Source: Alphaproteobacteria bacterium (GTDB lineage: Bacteria > Pseudomonadota > Alphaproteobacteria > M2410). Taken from it: a stretch of 51,010 bases of DNA. The translations under genes were made by a program, and so were the position numbers. The first letter of the stretch is position 1; each line of letters begins with the position of its first letter. The DNA is taken from the NCBI GenBank assembly GCA_006226415.1, contig SBGZ01000075.1, forward strand, positions 1 to 51,010, in the 5' to 3' direction. Below, one piece after another: positions 1-10,834 of the stretch. Under the pieces are notes generated by a model. It had not been told where the DNA came from. It was given only the letters and a program-made list of their open reading frames with translations, and did not search any database.

Positions 1-1647
<1,647 letters not shown>

Positions 1648-1676
1648 GCCGTTCAGCTCAGTCTGAAGTTTAAGAG

Positions 1677-1708
1677 CCCCGGGGTGAGCAATCACTCCGG
1701 GGTTTTTT
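1677..1708 (+). terminator. Rho-independent terminator of groEL
   Basis: A 10-bp stem (CCCCGGGGTG pairing with CACTCCGGGG through one G-U wobble) closes a 6-base loop and is followed by six T residues. It starts 30 bases after the groEL stop codon. The T-run abuts the stop codon (TCA on this strand) of the convergent hydrolase gene. It is a strong terminator for groEL but lacks a T-run in the opposite direction. Confidence 0.9.
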
Positions 1709-3996
1709 CATGGGATCTCTTCAAACCCAATGTCATCAAGCGCAATGACGCCGGAAGGCGAGCGGTCAAAGACGAAGCGGATTGATACCAGCGTGGAGGG
1801 ATCAAAGGCGCTATTGACCTCGGCAAATGCTGCCAGGGGCAAAGTAAACCGCTGCATGACAATTTCCGAGGTTGCATTGGTCGAGAAGAGCGGCAGACGG
1901 CTGGTTTGAGAAATGAGCTGCGGATGCAGGGGCTTGTCGTCGGACAGCTTCAAGGTTGCGGTTTGACCTGCGGCATCGACTGCGACAATGGACCAATCGA
2001 GAGGCTTTTCTACTTCATCCGCGTCAGGGGTCTTGTCTTTAGATGACGCCTCCTCCGCTGGCTCCCATCCATTGGGCTTCGTGCCCTCACCCAGAGCACT
2101 GGCGCTGAAAACCAGGCTCATCTCCTCATTCAAAGGAAGGGCGCCCGGCGCCCAAGTCAGACCAAACTCACCCGGATCTGATGAGACCTCCTGGTCCCAT
2201 GCCACCACAGCAACGATCGTATCCAAAGGGTTCCATTTAAGGTTTAAAAGGCTCTCGCGCCATTTCGACAGATGCGCGCCCTTAATCCGAATAGCGCCGC
2301 CCTCACCGGTTCCCGGATCCAAATCTTCATCGAAGGTCGCCAGTAGATGGGTGCGCGCACGTTTCATATTGTTGATGTAAACGTTATCAGGCAGCCAATC
2401 GGCGCCATATCGGGCATCGGCAAAGAGTGGCAGGTATTCTTCTTTGCCATTTAGCATCGCCTCCAAAAAGGCGGTGAAATAGACCTTTGCGATTTGCTCC
2501 TGCTGTGCCACGGGCATGATGTCGCGGGTGTTGAGGAGCCATCCATAGGGCAGGCCGGTATCATAGATGCCCCAGCTGCTATTGAACTGGCCATGATTGG
2601 CGCCCGCCACATAGAGGCTGGCTTTCGTGTTAGCGCTGCCCGGCGAAAACTCAATTCTTGAATATTGCGATGCGCCTGTGAAGGAGCTGACATCGCCATC
2701 CATGGCGCCATGGATGACAAAATAATTGATGTCCTTCAGGCGCGTCTTGTCCTCGCGAGGGTGATACTGACCATCGATTGGCGCAATGGCAATATAAGCG
2801 CCAATGTTGAAGTGATAATCAAAGGCGAGCGTCGCATCATCGGGATAATAATCGAGATTGTTAAAAGCCGCGGCAACGGCAACCGCCTCGCCGCCGCGCG
2901 AATGCCCCATGACGCCCAGACGATCCATATCGACCTTGCCAAACAGCGGGTGATCCGGGTCCTCGGCCCAAGTCTGCCAGAGTTTGAAATGTTCGAGTAA
3001 CATCCAGCCGCGGGCGTCGTTTTCCTCACCAATTCCGCCTTTGATCGGATCGATCATGTCGGCGGTTGAACCATTGAGGAAGTTTTCATCGACCGAGACA
3101 AAGATGTAGCCCTGGCTCGCCAGGTGCTCTCCCAAATAGTCGTACCCGGGATCAGAAAACTCCTCCATGGAGTGATTGCCATGCACAATCAAAACCAAGG
3201 GGAATGGCCCCTCGCCCTCTGGCATCCAGACCCGGCCTTGCACAGGCAGGTTGGTCGCATCAAAGCCCCAATATCGGCTCCGGTTCCAACCGATCAACCC
3301 ATCCCAGCCATCTATCAACCTCGACCCATCAACGGCCTGCGTTTTAAACCGGATACCTTCGGCATACTCAGGCCGATGTCGGTCCTCACCACTGCCATAG
3401 GTAAATGTGCTGACGGGGAAGGCACCTTTGGCGCCGGGGTCAGTCAGGGGCAGGGTCAAATCTTCCAGCGTGTAGTTTTCAAGCGTGGGGTTCAGGGGAT
3501 CGACCGGCTTTATTGCCATGTAGAGGAGCGCTGCGGCCATCGCCCCACCTATGGCCAGAAACACAGAAGCGTAGATGCGCGACAGCGTGCCCTGCCCGTT
3601 TCGCAGGGCGGCCCAAGGACCAAATATGAAACTCACCGTTAGTGTGAGGTAGAGGGCAAAGAACAATCCGCCCGGCATACCGCCCACCAGCAACCCAAGC
3701 AAGGTTGAGGGCAGGAGCGCGAATAAAAAGGCAGTCCGAAAAGAGGGTCTGATCGCGGCCACGATACGCAGCACAATGGCCAACCCCAAACTGATCATTC
3801 CCATGGTGGCCACAAAGACGCCAAAACCCATGAGCCGGCTGGTGGACCATTTTCCCCAGATCTCCGTCACCAGCAGCAACAAAATGAGCAGGGCCCAAAG
3901 AACCCAGTGGGCGCGTGTTGCGCCTTTCCATCCTGAAACGCTGGGGCCGAGCGCGGCGAGCGCCCTCTGCCAATAATACTTGACCGTATTCCACAT
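1708..3996 (-). CDS. Membrane-anchored alpha/beta hydrolase with C-terminal jelly-roll-like region
   Basis: Predicted serine hydrolase, substrate unknown. About five hydrophobic helices lie in residues 30-165. An alpha/beta-hydrolase core follows, with the oxyanion-side VLIVHGNHS near residue 275 and a nucleophile elbow GHSRGG (Ser about 366). The last ~200 residues look beta-rich and end VIALDDIGFEEIP, resembling a carbohydrate-binding-like jelly roll. Charges fit N-in topology, putting the catalytic part in the periplasm (inference). I prefer the ATG at 3996 (762 residues) over the one at 4011, because the six G residues after 4011 form a good ribosome binding site 7 bases before 3996. The gene stands 85 bases downstream of the TPR gene and converges on groEL. 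The exact enzyme class (esterase, lipase, dienelactone hydrolase) cannot be told from sequence alone. Confidence 0.8.
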   Translation of the reverse strand: MWNTVKYYWQRALAALGPSVSGWKGATRAHWVLWALLILLLLVTEIWGKWSTSRLMGFGVFVATMGMISLGLAIVLRIVAAIRPSFRTAFLFALLPSTLLGLLVGGMPGGLFFALYLTLTVSFIFGPWAALRNGQGTLSRIYASVFLAIGGAMAAALLYMAIKPVDPLNPTLENYTLEDLTLPLTDPGAKGAFPVSTFTYGSGEDRHRPEYAEGIRFKTQAVDGSRLIDGWDGLIGWNRSRYWGFDATNLPVQGRVWMPEGEGPFPLVLIVHGNHSMEEFSDPGYDYLGEHLASQGYIFVSVDENFLNGSTADMIDPIKGGIGEENDARGWMLLEHFKLWQTWAEDPDHPLFGKVDMDRLGVMGHSRGGEAVAVAAAFNNLDYYPDDATLAFDYHFNIGAYIAIAPIDGQYHPREDKTRLKDINYFVIHGAMDGDVSSFTGASQYSRIEFSPGSANTKASLYVAGANHGQFNSSWGIYDTGLPYGWLLNTRDIMPVAQQEQIAKVYFTAFLEAMLNGKEEYLPLFADARYGADWLPDNVYINNMKRARTHLLATFDEDLDPGTGEGGAIRIKGAHLSKWRESLLNLKWNPLDTIVAVVAWDQEVSSDPGEFGLTWAPGALPLNEEMSLVFSASALGEGTKPNGWEPAEEASSKDKTPDADEVEKPLDWSIVAVDAAGQTATLKLSDDKPLHPQLISQTSRLPLFSTNATSEIVMQRFTLPLAAFAEVNSAFDPSTLVSIRFVFDRSPSGVIALDDIGFEEIP

Positions 3997-4096
3997 AGAC
4001 TTACCCCCCATTCCCGCGACAAATGCTATTGCAGCGCCGATCAGAAGGCTAGCGTGAAACCGGCCTCACTTCTGACAAGGGGTATACATAAGCGGT

Positions 4097-5035
4097 TTAA
4101 AGCCCACTCAGCTCTTTCATGCGGGTCAGGCGCTCGGGCTCACTCTCTACGAGCCAGCTGTCTTTGGACAATTCCCCATAGGCACGTGCAAAATAAGTTC
4201 CGGCTTTTTCATTTTCGCCCATCAGAAGATAAAGTTCGCCCAGCTCTTCAAACACATAACCGTCAACGCCACCTTCTGCTTCATATTCAGCTTCCTGGCG
4301 AAGTTGCTCTTCCAGCGCTTCGTCGAGCTGCCCTTGAGCGCGCCAAACACGCGCCTTTGACCAGCGGGCAATGCGTTCCTGCGTGATCTGGCCCCGCTCC
4401 TCAAAGGCTCGTCGGGATCGCTCGAAAAGATCAAGAGCGGCGGCATAGTCGCCCGCATCGAATTTGTCCCACCCCAGATTATTGGCCAGGGCGCCGCCCC
4501 AGCCCCGGGCGCGCGGATCTTCTGCTTTCTCGGCCAACTCAAGGCCGATCAACGTCCATTTCTCACGGGTCTCGGCATCGCTTGCGGCGATGGCCAACAT
4601 GTGAGCGGCATCAACCGTGTGATATTCTTCGCCTGCTGCAAGCCCCATGTCGAAGGCCAGCCGAAATTCGCCGACAGCCTTTTCCTTGTCGCCAGCGGAA
4701 TTGTAAGCGCGCCCACGTTCCAGATGGTAGCGGATATCAACGCGCGGGTAAGCGCCCAGACGCGGCTTGATGCTGTCCAAAGTCGCATGAGCCGATGGAA
4801 AGTCCCGCTCCAGAGAATAGGTTCGGGCAATCTGGGTCTTGAGTTCAAGCTGATAGGCCTCGCCGCCTTCGTTGGCGAGCTGCAAAAAGGCTTCCCGTGT
4901 CGCAACCGGGTCTGCGTAGTTCCAAAGGTCATCGAAATTGACCGGGTCGGATTTTTCAGAACTTCCCATCGTGAACAAGCTCCCCCCTGCCAGCGCCACT
5001 ACAAACCAAAGCCTTTGTGCCCAAAGCCCTATCAC
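4097..5035 (-). CDS. Exported TPR-repeat protein
   Basis: 312 residues. A short hydrophobic N-terminus (FVVALAGGSLF) looks like a signal peptide or anchor. The rest is helical with TPR-like periodicity, for example the segment with ERGRAYNSAGDKEKAVGEFR near residue 110 and ALANNLGWDKFDAGDYAAAL near residue 185, and a final ELGELYLLMGENEKAGTYF repeat. TPRs are protein-docking scaffolds and no catalytic motif is visible. The start is GTG inside a GTGA overlap with the upstream gene, so the two are probably translationally coupled. A later Met (about residue 23) would delete the signal sequence, so I keep the GTG. The function is unknown and is likely tied to the coupled partner. Confidence 0.75.
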   Translation of the reverse strand: MIGLWAQRLWFVVALAGGSLFTMGSSEKSDPVNFDDLWNYADPVATREAFLQLANEGGEAYQLELKTQIARTYSLERDFPSAHATLDSIKPRLGAYPRVDIRYHLERGRAYNSAGDKEKAVGEFRLAFDMGLAAGEEYHTVDAAHMLAIAASDAETREKWTLIGLELAEKAEDPRARGWGGALANNLGWDKFDAGDYAAALDLFERSRRAFEERGQITQERIARWSKARVWRAQGQLDEALEEQLRQEAEYEAEGGVDGYVFEELGELYLLMGENEKAGTYFARAYGELSKDSWLVESEPERLTRMKELSGL

Positions 5036-5700
5036 TCGGGGATCACCTGCGGCGTTTGTTTGGCGGCCTCGGGCCGGCCGCGCACCACCAGAGCTTCATC
5101 CAGCCCCGCAAAGCGTACGAGAAACGTCTCGAAGTTGTAAAGGAGCCCCTCTGAGGGCGCGATGCGCGGGACCGCATGGTATTTGCCATATTCGGCGCCT
5201 TCCAGGAGCCAGAGATCTCCCATCTTGTCGGTCCCTTGTTGATCGCGGTCCAGATACCAGAAGTTCAACCGGTTGAGCTCATAATCAAAAAGGTTCATTT
5301 GTTCGATGGTCAGTTCCTGCTCGCCCTCGTCGATGACCTGGCCCCAATCCTCGGCCTGGAGACCTTCGAAGGTTTTCCAGATCAGACGTGCTTTTTCGGG
5401 CCCGGCAAATTCAACCCGTATGGCCAGCCCCTTGCGGTCGCCGGAAAGATAAAGAAATCGAAATAACCGCGTGTTGGGGTCGCGAGATTTTACCCACAAT
5501 GACGGCTCTTTGATGTTGTAGAGCCGACGATCCGCATAGGCGAAAAAATCTTTCTCGGTAAAGACATCCTGCGGCGCGCGGACAAAGCCGACATCACCGA
5601 CATTGACGGGTCGAGGATGCGCCAGCGCTGCCGCCGCCCCGCCAACAAAAATTGCGGCAGCAAGGCCGATTGACCAGATTCTGGAGCGATTTTTTGTCAT
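5032..5700 (-). CDS. Exported protein of unknown function
   Basis: 222 residues that I do not recognise. The N-terminus is a clear Sec signal peptide: basic MTKNRSR, a hydrophobic core, then a cleavage-like AAAALA-HPRP near residue 27. The mature part is soluble, rich in aromatic and charged residues (NRLNFWYLDRDQQG, LLYNFETFLVRFAG), with no cysteine pair or obvious catalytic motif. Its stop overlaps the GTG start of the TPR gene by four bases, so they form a two-gene unit. A periplasmic partner of the TPR protein is a reasonable inference but is not shown by the sequence. Confidence 0.65.
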   Translation of the reverse strand: MTKNRSRIWSIGLAAAIFVGGAAAALAHPRPVNVGDVGFVRAPQDVFTEKDFFAYADRRLYNIKEPSLWVKSRDPNTRLFRFLYLSGDRKGLAIRVEFAGPEKARLIWKTFEGLQAEDWGQVIDEGEQELTIEQMNLFDYELNRLNFWYLDRDQQGTDKMGDLWLLEGAEYGKYHAVPRIAPSEGLLYNFETFLVRFAGLDEALVVRGRPEAAKQTPQVIPE

Positions 5701-5897
5701 GTCATACTCTCAACCAGGATTTCAACAAATGACCTTTTCGGCCTTTTTGAACCTTTCAAATAAAGTTGGCGGTATTGTGGTCCAAAGCCAAGGCCTCCTG
5801 CAAGCCCTCAAAAATAATATGCGCCAACTGGGTTTTTCGCGGCGTCTGTGGCACTCTCGGCCCCCGACTCGGAAGTCCTGAGGAGCCCAGAATCAAT

Positions 5898-6959
5898 ATG
5901 GTCGATTATCCTGATTATCTGCAGCTGGACAGTTTGCTGTCCGCGCAGGCACTCGAAAGTGCCAAGCACGGCACCCCCGCACGCGATGAACTTCTGTTCA
6001 TCATCATTCACCAGACCTATGAACTCTGGTTTAAGCAAATCCTGCATGAGCTTGACCTGGTAGAGGCGACCTTTGCGGGCGAGCAGATGGATGATGCCTT
6101 TTTGTCGGATGCCGTGCACGGCCTTGGGCGCATAGTCTCCATCCTGAAGGTGCTGGTGAACCAAGTCGATATTCTTGAAACCATGACCCCACTCGACTTT
6201 TTGGAGTTTCGCGACCTACTGGTACCCGCTTCAGGTTTTCAAAGCTTTCAATGGCGGTTGATTGAAACCCGGCTGGGCCTGCGCCCAGAGGACCGCATTG
6301 CCTTTGACGGGCAGCCATTTGAAAAGAAGCTGCGCGCCCAGGAACAAGCCGCTTTGCTTGCCCTTTTGAAGGAAGCCTCTCTCGTCGACCGGATCGATGC
6401 CTGGCTCGCGCGTACGCCTTTCCTTGTCATGGAAGACTACGACTTCGCCGAAGCCTATCGAAAGGCCGTGGCCGAGATGTTCGAGAATGAACGGGCCATT
6501 GTGCAAAGTAATGACAGTCTGACCGAGGACGACAAGAACCGCCAATGCGCGGCCTTTGATGCGTCTGAGGCCTCTCTGACGCAAATCCTTGGAGACCAGG
6601 TGGCCGAGAGCGGTTGGCGCTTTTCTGACAAAGCCTTGCGGTCCGCCCTTTTTATCAATCTCTACCGGGACGAACCGGCGGCTCATTTGCCCTTCCAGCT
6701 CTTAAGCTTGCTCATGGACATAGACGAATTGATGGCCGCCTGGCGCCACCGACATGCGCTTTTGGTGCAGCGGATGATTGGCGCCAAAGTGGGCACAGGC
6801 GGATCCTCCGGGCACGGCTATCTGGCGGAAACGGCGACCCGATACCGGATTTTTGGCGATCTTTTTGCCCTCACAACTTACCTCATCCCCAGGTCGGCCC
6901 TGCCTCCCTTGCCTGGGGCTGTCCAATCTGCAATGCGATATCAATATTCGGCAAAATAA
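5898..6959 (+). CDS. kynA: Tryptophan 2,3-dioxygenase
   Basis: Heme enzyme that opens the indole ring of L-Trp to N-formylkynurenine, the first step of the kynurenine pathway. Family marks are YPDYLQLDSLLSAQ at the N-terminus, the distal-heme HQTYELWFKQILHEL, the substrate-binding DFLEFRDLLVPASGFQSFQ and the C-terminal WRHRHALLVQRMIGAKVGTG with the proximal His, then GGSSG. The reading frame is open upstream to 5766, but homology starts at MVDYPDY (ATG 5898), preceded by AGGAG 12 bases away. The product is 353 residues, a little longer than typical bacterial enzymes (about 280-300). The kynureninase-like gene follows after 12 bases, so the two are probably one operon. Confidence 0.95.
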   Translation: MVDYPDYLQLDSLLSAQALESAKHGTPARDELLFIIIHQTYELWFKQILHELDLVEATFAGEQMDDAFLSDAVHGLGRIVSILKVLVNQVDILETMTPLDFLEFRDLLVPASGFQSFQWRLIETRLGLRPEDRIAFDGQPFEKKLRAQEQAALLALLKEASLVDRIDAWLARTPFLVMEDYDFAEAYRKAVAEMFENERAIVQSNDSLTEDDKNRQCAAFDASEASLTQILGDQVAESGWRFSDKALRSALFINLYRDEPAAHLPFQLLSLLMDIDELMAAWRHRHALLVQRMIGAKVGTGGSSGHGYLAETATRYRIFGDLFALTTYLIPRSALPPLPGAVQSAMRYQYSAK

Positions 6960-6971
6960 GCGCAAGCTCTC

Positions 6972-8126
6972 ATGACCTGTCTGAAGAAACACTTCAATCG
7001 CACATTTGATCGGCCCCATGCCCCTTTGCATTTTGCCGCCCACAGCCATCATCCCTGGCCGGATGTGAGTTTTGAGGCCCATGCCCAGGCTTGGACAGAT
7101 GCGGCCATCTGGCTCGACCAAAAATGGGAAACAGTGGTGCCGCAACAGGAAAATGCGGCCAAGGCTCACATCGCGCGCTTGCTCAACCTTTCGTCTCCTG
7201 GCTCTGTTGTCTTTGGCCAAAACACGCATGAGTTTTTACTGCGCCTTTTGTCCTGTTTTGAAACCGGGACGGTCCGCATTCTGACAACGTCGAGCGAATT
7301 TCACTCCCTCAGCCGCCAATTGCTGCGGCTGGAAGAAGCGGGGCAGGCAGAGGTGACATATGTTGACTGCGCGCCGTTTGAGACCTTTACCGATCGGATC
7401 GCGGAAGCCGCAGCGAAAGGATCATATGATCTTATCTATGTCAGCCATGTCTTCTTTGATTCCGGTTTTGTCTTCGATGGCATCGAAGCGCTCATTTCTG
7501 CAACGCCTTCAACTGACACCTTCATTGTCATTGACGGCTATCACAGTTTCATGGCGATGCCGGTGGACCTGTCGACCATAGAGGCCCGGTGTTTTTATCT
7601 GGCGGGCGGATATAAATATGCCATGGCGGGCGAAGGGGTTTGTTTCATGCATTGCCCGCCGGGGTATGGGCCCGCGCCAGTCAATACGGGGTGGTATGCG
7701 GCCTTTGGCGATCTTGCAGAAACGCGCCGCTCGGGCGTGCCCTATGCCAAAGACGCACAGCGATTTAAAGGCGCCACATATGACCCTTGTGGGCTCTATC
7801 GTTTTAATGCGGTTCAGAACTGGCTTTTGGAAATCGGCGAATCGCCTCTGACGCTTTGGCGGTCGTCCATGGATTTGCAGACCGTTTTCCGAGACCACAT
7901 CAAAGAAAATATGTCCAGACACATACGGCCTGACGATCTTATCTCGCTACCACAGAGGACCTATTCCGCGCGATTCTTGACGTTTGAGTTTGGTCAAGCG
8001 AGTGACCTTCAGGCCACATTAATGGCGCAAAACATAATCACAGATTGCCGTGGCAATCGATTGCGCATAGGATTTGCGCCCTATCAAGACGAAGATGATG
8101 TGGGCCGCTTGATCACCTTCCTTTGA
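6972..8126 (+). CDS. Kynureninase-like PLP enzyme (aminotransferase class V fold)
   Basis: 384 residues, probably cleaving kynurenine (or 3-hydroxykynurenine) to anthranilate and alanine. Class V fold marks are a FIVIDGYHSF segment with the PLP-binding Asp near residue 183, the Schiff-base Lys in YLAGGYKYAMAGEG near residue 217, a WYAAF segment matching the WFGH position of kynureninases, and a C-terminal RLRIGFAPYQDEDD resembling their MRFGFTPLY. It directly follows kynA. Sequence similarity to characterised KynU looks modest, so the call rests largely on fold plus neighbour. No kynurenine formamidase gene is visible in the window, and the ribosome binding site before this ATG is weak. Confidence 0.75.
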   Translation: MTCLKKHFNRTFDRPHAPLHFAAHSHHPWPDVSFEAHAQAWTDAAIWLDQKWETVVPQQENAAKAHIARLLNLSSPGSVVFGQNTHEFLLRLLSCFETGTVRILTTSSEFHSLSRQLLRLEEAGQAEVTYVDCAPFETFTDRIAEAAAKGSYDLIYVSHVFFDSGFVFDGIEALISATPSTDTFIVIDGYHSFMAMPVDLSTIEARCFYLAGGYKYAMAGEGVCFMHCPPGYGPAPVNTGWYAAFGDLAETRRSGVPYAKDAQRFKGATYDPCGLYRFNAVQNWLLEIGESPLTLWRSSMDLQTVFRDHIKENMSRHIRPDDLISLPQRTYSARFLTFEFGQASDLQATLMAQNIITDCRGNRLRIGFAPYQDEDDVGRLITFL

Positions 8127-8169
8127 ATTTTTTTTAACATGTCAATTCGCTAGCGCGAGGAGTTTGACC

Positions 8170-8706
8170 ATGAGGTGGTTTGGTATTGGCTTTGGGATCG
8201 GCCTATTGTTTCTTATTGGCGGCTATTCCCTGGGTCTGTTTTTACCTGCAACCTATCAAGCAGATGTGAGCCGAGTTATTGACGCTTCGCGCAGCGAAGT
8301 CTGGGCGGCGATCAATGATTACAACGACAATCCAATTTCTGGGCGCATGGCGCAAAAGGTCACAACGCTGGAAAGTGACAGCAAGTTGGCCGAGTGGATT
8401 GAAGATATTGGCGCCTCTCAAATCACAGTGAAAGACCTTGAACGTCAAGGCAACAAAGTTATCAAACGCGAAGCGCGAGATAGCATTGTCCCCCTTTATG
8501 CAACAATCACTATTCGATTGGGCGACCGGGACGGCAAGACCGCCATCCACGTCACCAATGAAACCCGCATCAACAACGGCACCTGGCACGTTCCGCTGTT
8601 TCGTCTGAGCATGTATTTTACGTCTTCTCTTGAAGATGGACTGGAAAATTATCTGGACGAGTTGGAAGCCGACCTGGAAAGTCACAAGGTCGCCGACGCA
8701 GATTAG
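8170..8706 (+). CDS. Membrane-tethered SRPBCC (START-like) family protein
   Basis: 178 residues. One N-terminal transmembrane helix (about residues 5-25) is followed by a Bet v1/START-like domain, recognised by the opening ADVSRVIDASRSEVWAAIND and the later YATITIRLGDRDGKTAIHVTNE strand pair. Such folds bind hydrophobic ligands, and none is indicated here. I use ATG 8170, which has GAGGAG 7 bases upstream, rather than the in-frame TTG at 8164. The stop (TAG) overlaps the stop of convergent hisG within the four bases TTAG. It is not obviously related to either neighbour. Confidence 0.75.
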   Translation: MRWFGIGFGIGLLFLIGGYSLGLFLPATYQADVSRVIDASRSEVWAAINDYNDNPISGRMAQKVTTLESDSKLAEWIEDIGASQITVKDLERQGNKVIKREARDSIVPLYATITIRLGDRDGKTAIHVTNETRINNGTWHVPLFRLSMYFTSSLEDGLENYLDELEADLESHKVADAD

Positions 8707-9683
8707 TCGCGGGGAAGCGCCGATAGAAGTTCGGCAAAGAGCGGATTATCGCCGGTATAAATATAATCGAGATCCCGCACCGAGATGCTGCGGCAACCAC
8801 GCTCGCGCAAATCCGCCGAGACCGCATGCACATCTTTTCGGGCGACATGTAACACCAGATCCGTATCTCCCTGCATGGGCCCGCCAAAGGGCATTTCGAT
8901 CCTTGGATCGTCAATCAGGAATTGGCGGCCCTCCAGCAAAAGGTCTGATATATCGGCGCGCATTTCCTGCTTGTTTTCCGCCCGCTGACGCGCAATGACG
9001 TGATCCAGAATGGTGCGGGCCGCAGCCATAGATGTTTCGTCCCAGGTCGCCGTCAAGGAGGCGCTCAGGAAAGCTTCCGAATTTAAGATTTCGCCATCGC
9101 TGAGGATTTTCAAGCGATTGGCCACAAGTGTCGCTCCGGTCGATGTTATGTCGACGATGGCTTCGGCGGTGCCTGCGGCGGGCGCGCCCTCTGTGGCGCC
9201 GAGACTTTCCACAATGCGATAGTCAATGATGCCGTTTTCAGCAAAGAAGGCGCGGGTCAATCCAAAGTATTTGGTCGCCACGCGCAAGGGCCGGTGATGG
9301 CGTGCGCGGAAGTCTTCGCAAACCTCGCCCAGGTCACGCATGTTTTCCACATCCATCCAGGCATCCGGTACCGCGACGATGACACGTGCATGACCGAAAC
9401 CGAGTGCCGTCAGTAATTTGACAAAATCGCCAGGGATCGGCGCTTGCTCGTGCAAAAGATCACGCCCTGTGACGCCCATGTGCACTTCACCGGCCAGAAG
9501 CCCGCCCGCAATTTCGCCCGCCGACATAAAACGCACTTCGACGTTGTCAACGCCTGTAATTTTTCCAGTGTAATTTCGCGCGCCTTCCGCATGAGAAATC
9601 TTCATGCCGGACTTGGCGAAAAAAGCCGACGTGGCTTCCATCAGGCGGCCTTTGGAGGGAATGGCCAGGATCAAATTACTCAT
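8703..9683 (-). CDS. hisG: ATP phosphoribosyltransferase, catalytic subunit
   Basis: Catalyses the first step of histidine biosynthesis, ATP + PRPP to phosphoribosyl-ATP. N-terminal LILAIPSKGRL, the GVTGRDLL loop and the PRPP-binding stretch around EAIVDITSTGATLVANRL (about residues 173-190) identify it. At 326 residues it is about 100 longer than the HisZ-dependent short form (about 200-230). The tail (VHAVSADLRERGCRSISVRDL) faintly resembles the regulatory C-terminal domain of long-form HisG, yet hisZ lies directly upstream. The start ATG overlaps the hisZ stop (ATGA). It is the last gene of hisS-hisZ-hisG. Confidence 0.95.
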   Translation of the reverse strand: MSNLILAIPSKGRLMEATSAFFAKSGMKISHAEGARNYTGKITGVDNVEVRFMSAGEIAGGLLAGEVHMGVTGRDLLHEQAPIPGDFVKLLTALGFGHARVIVAVPDAWMDVENMRDLGEVCEDFRARHHRPLRVATKYFGLTRAFFAENGIIDYRIVESLGATEGAPAAGTAEAIVDITSTGATLVANRLKILSDGEILNSEAFLSASLTATWDETSMAAARTILDHVIARQRAENKQEMRADISDLLLEGRQFLIDDPRIEMPFGGPMQGDTDLVLHVARKDVHAVSADLRERGCRSISVRDLDYIYTGDNPLFAELLSALPRD

Positions 9684-10834
9684 GAGCCTACTCCCCCTGC
9701 ATCTGTAACAAGGGCCAGACGATCCGCGCGGATCATGGCGCCCACGGCAGGAATATCGCGCGGCGCGCCAAGCGCGCGCAACAGGCGATCATACCGGCCA
9801 CCCCCGGCAATTTGTCTTTCATTCCCCAGCTGCGGCGCTGAGAGCTCAAACACAAAGCCGGTGTAATATTCGAGATTTCGGCCAAATTCCGTCGCAAAGC
9901 TGATGCGGGTATTATCCAGCCCCAATTTGCTGATCGCATCGAACCGCTCGCCCAATTGCCCCACCGAATCAGGGAGGGTGAGGCCCGCTTCTTTGAAGAA
10001 ATCCGTCAGACGGCCCCTCACCTCTGACAGATTTCCGGATATGGCCAAATATCGATCAATCAACTCAACGACATTTTCTGGAATGGGCGGCGCCATGGCA
10101 TCAAGCGCCTTGGCTTGCAGGCGGGCGGTGATCTCGCTAATCGAGCGCCCGCCTTGTGGCTCAGCACCTTTCAGCTCCAGGATACCCTCAATGGCATCCT
10201 CTGCTTCAGCGCGCGGCATCTGGCTGATCATCTTCAGGAGACCTGACGTTTCCGCCTCATCATCGGCGAGGTGATGCAGTAACCGCGTAAATTCCTTCGG
10301 GCGCCAAAAGCTACGGGACAAGCGCTCTTTCCAGCGCGGTGCGATATCGATTTGCGAAATGAAATCAGAAAAAAGCGAAAGGTCACCGAGACGGACGTCG
10401 ACTTGGAACATGCCGGCAGCCTGACAAGCTGCCCAGGTTTCACAAAAAACCTCAATGTCCAGAGCCACAGGATTGTCACCGCCGAAGACCTCGATGCCGT
10501 GCTGAAGAAACTCGTTGGGGCGGGCCAGGCCGGGGCGCTGGCAACGAAAGGCCAGGCCGTTGTAATAGAATCGGCGTTCGTCGGCGGCGCCGTCGCTCAA
10601 GGACTGCAGATAATTCAGCGCCGTCGGGATGGTCAGATCCGGACGCAGGCACAACTCACGGCCATAGGCATCGGTAAATACATAAGTGCGTCTGCGGATG
10701 TCTTCCCCGGAAAGCTCCAGAAAAGGATCTGCAGGCTGAAGCACATCGGTTTCACAAAGTTCAAAACCAGCCTTCTCAAATGACACAGAGACAAGCGCGC
10801 GCTGATCCCTCAGCCGCGCGGGTTTCGCGCTCAT
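9680..10834 (-). CDS. hisZ: ATP phosphoribosyltransferase regulatory subunit
   Basis: HisRS-like paralog that has lost aminoacylation and acts as the regulatory partner of HisG, sensing histidine. 384 residues with class II synthetase-like core segments: [20 protein letters not shown] near residue 60, [18 protein letters not shown] near residue 95, and a C-terminal [12 protein letters not shown]. It is shorter than HisS and lacks the anticodon-binding domain. It is coupled on both sides by 4-base overlaps, with hisS upstream and hisG downstream, so the three proteins are made from one message. Confidence 0.93.
   Translation of the reverse strand: MSAKPARLRDQRALVSVSFEKAGFELCETDVLQPADPFLELSGEDIRRRTYVFTDAYGRELCLRPDLTIPTALNYLQSLSDGAADERRFYYNGLAFRCQRPGLARPNEFLQHGIEVFGGDNPVALDIEVFCETWAACQAAGMFQVDVRLGDLSLFSDFISQIDIAPRWKERLSRSFWRPKEFTRLLHHLADDEAETSGLLKMISQMPRAEAEDAIEGILELKGAEPQGGRSISEITARLQAKALDAMAPPIPENVVELIDRYLAISGNLSEVRGRLTDFFKEAGLTLPDSVGQLGERFDAISKLGLDNTRISFATEFGRNLEYYTGFVFELSAPQLGNERQIAGGGRYDRLLRALGAPRDIPAVGAMIRADRLALVTDAGGVGS

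Noticed and set aside
5766-5897. In-frame N-terminal extension of kynA, or a Trp-containing leader peptide
   Set aside because: Homology begins at ATG 5898, and the extension has a single Trp and no attenuator-like alternative hairpins.
8128-8137. Run of T residues after the kynureninase-like gene as a terminator
   Set aside because: No GC-rich hairpin precedes it.
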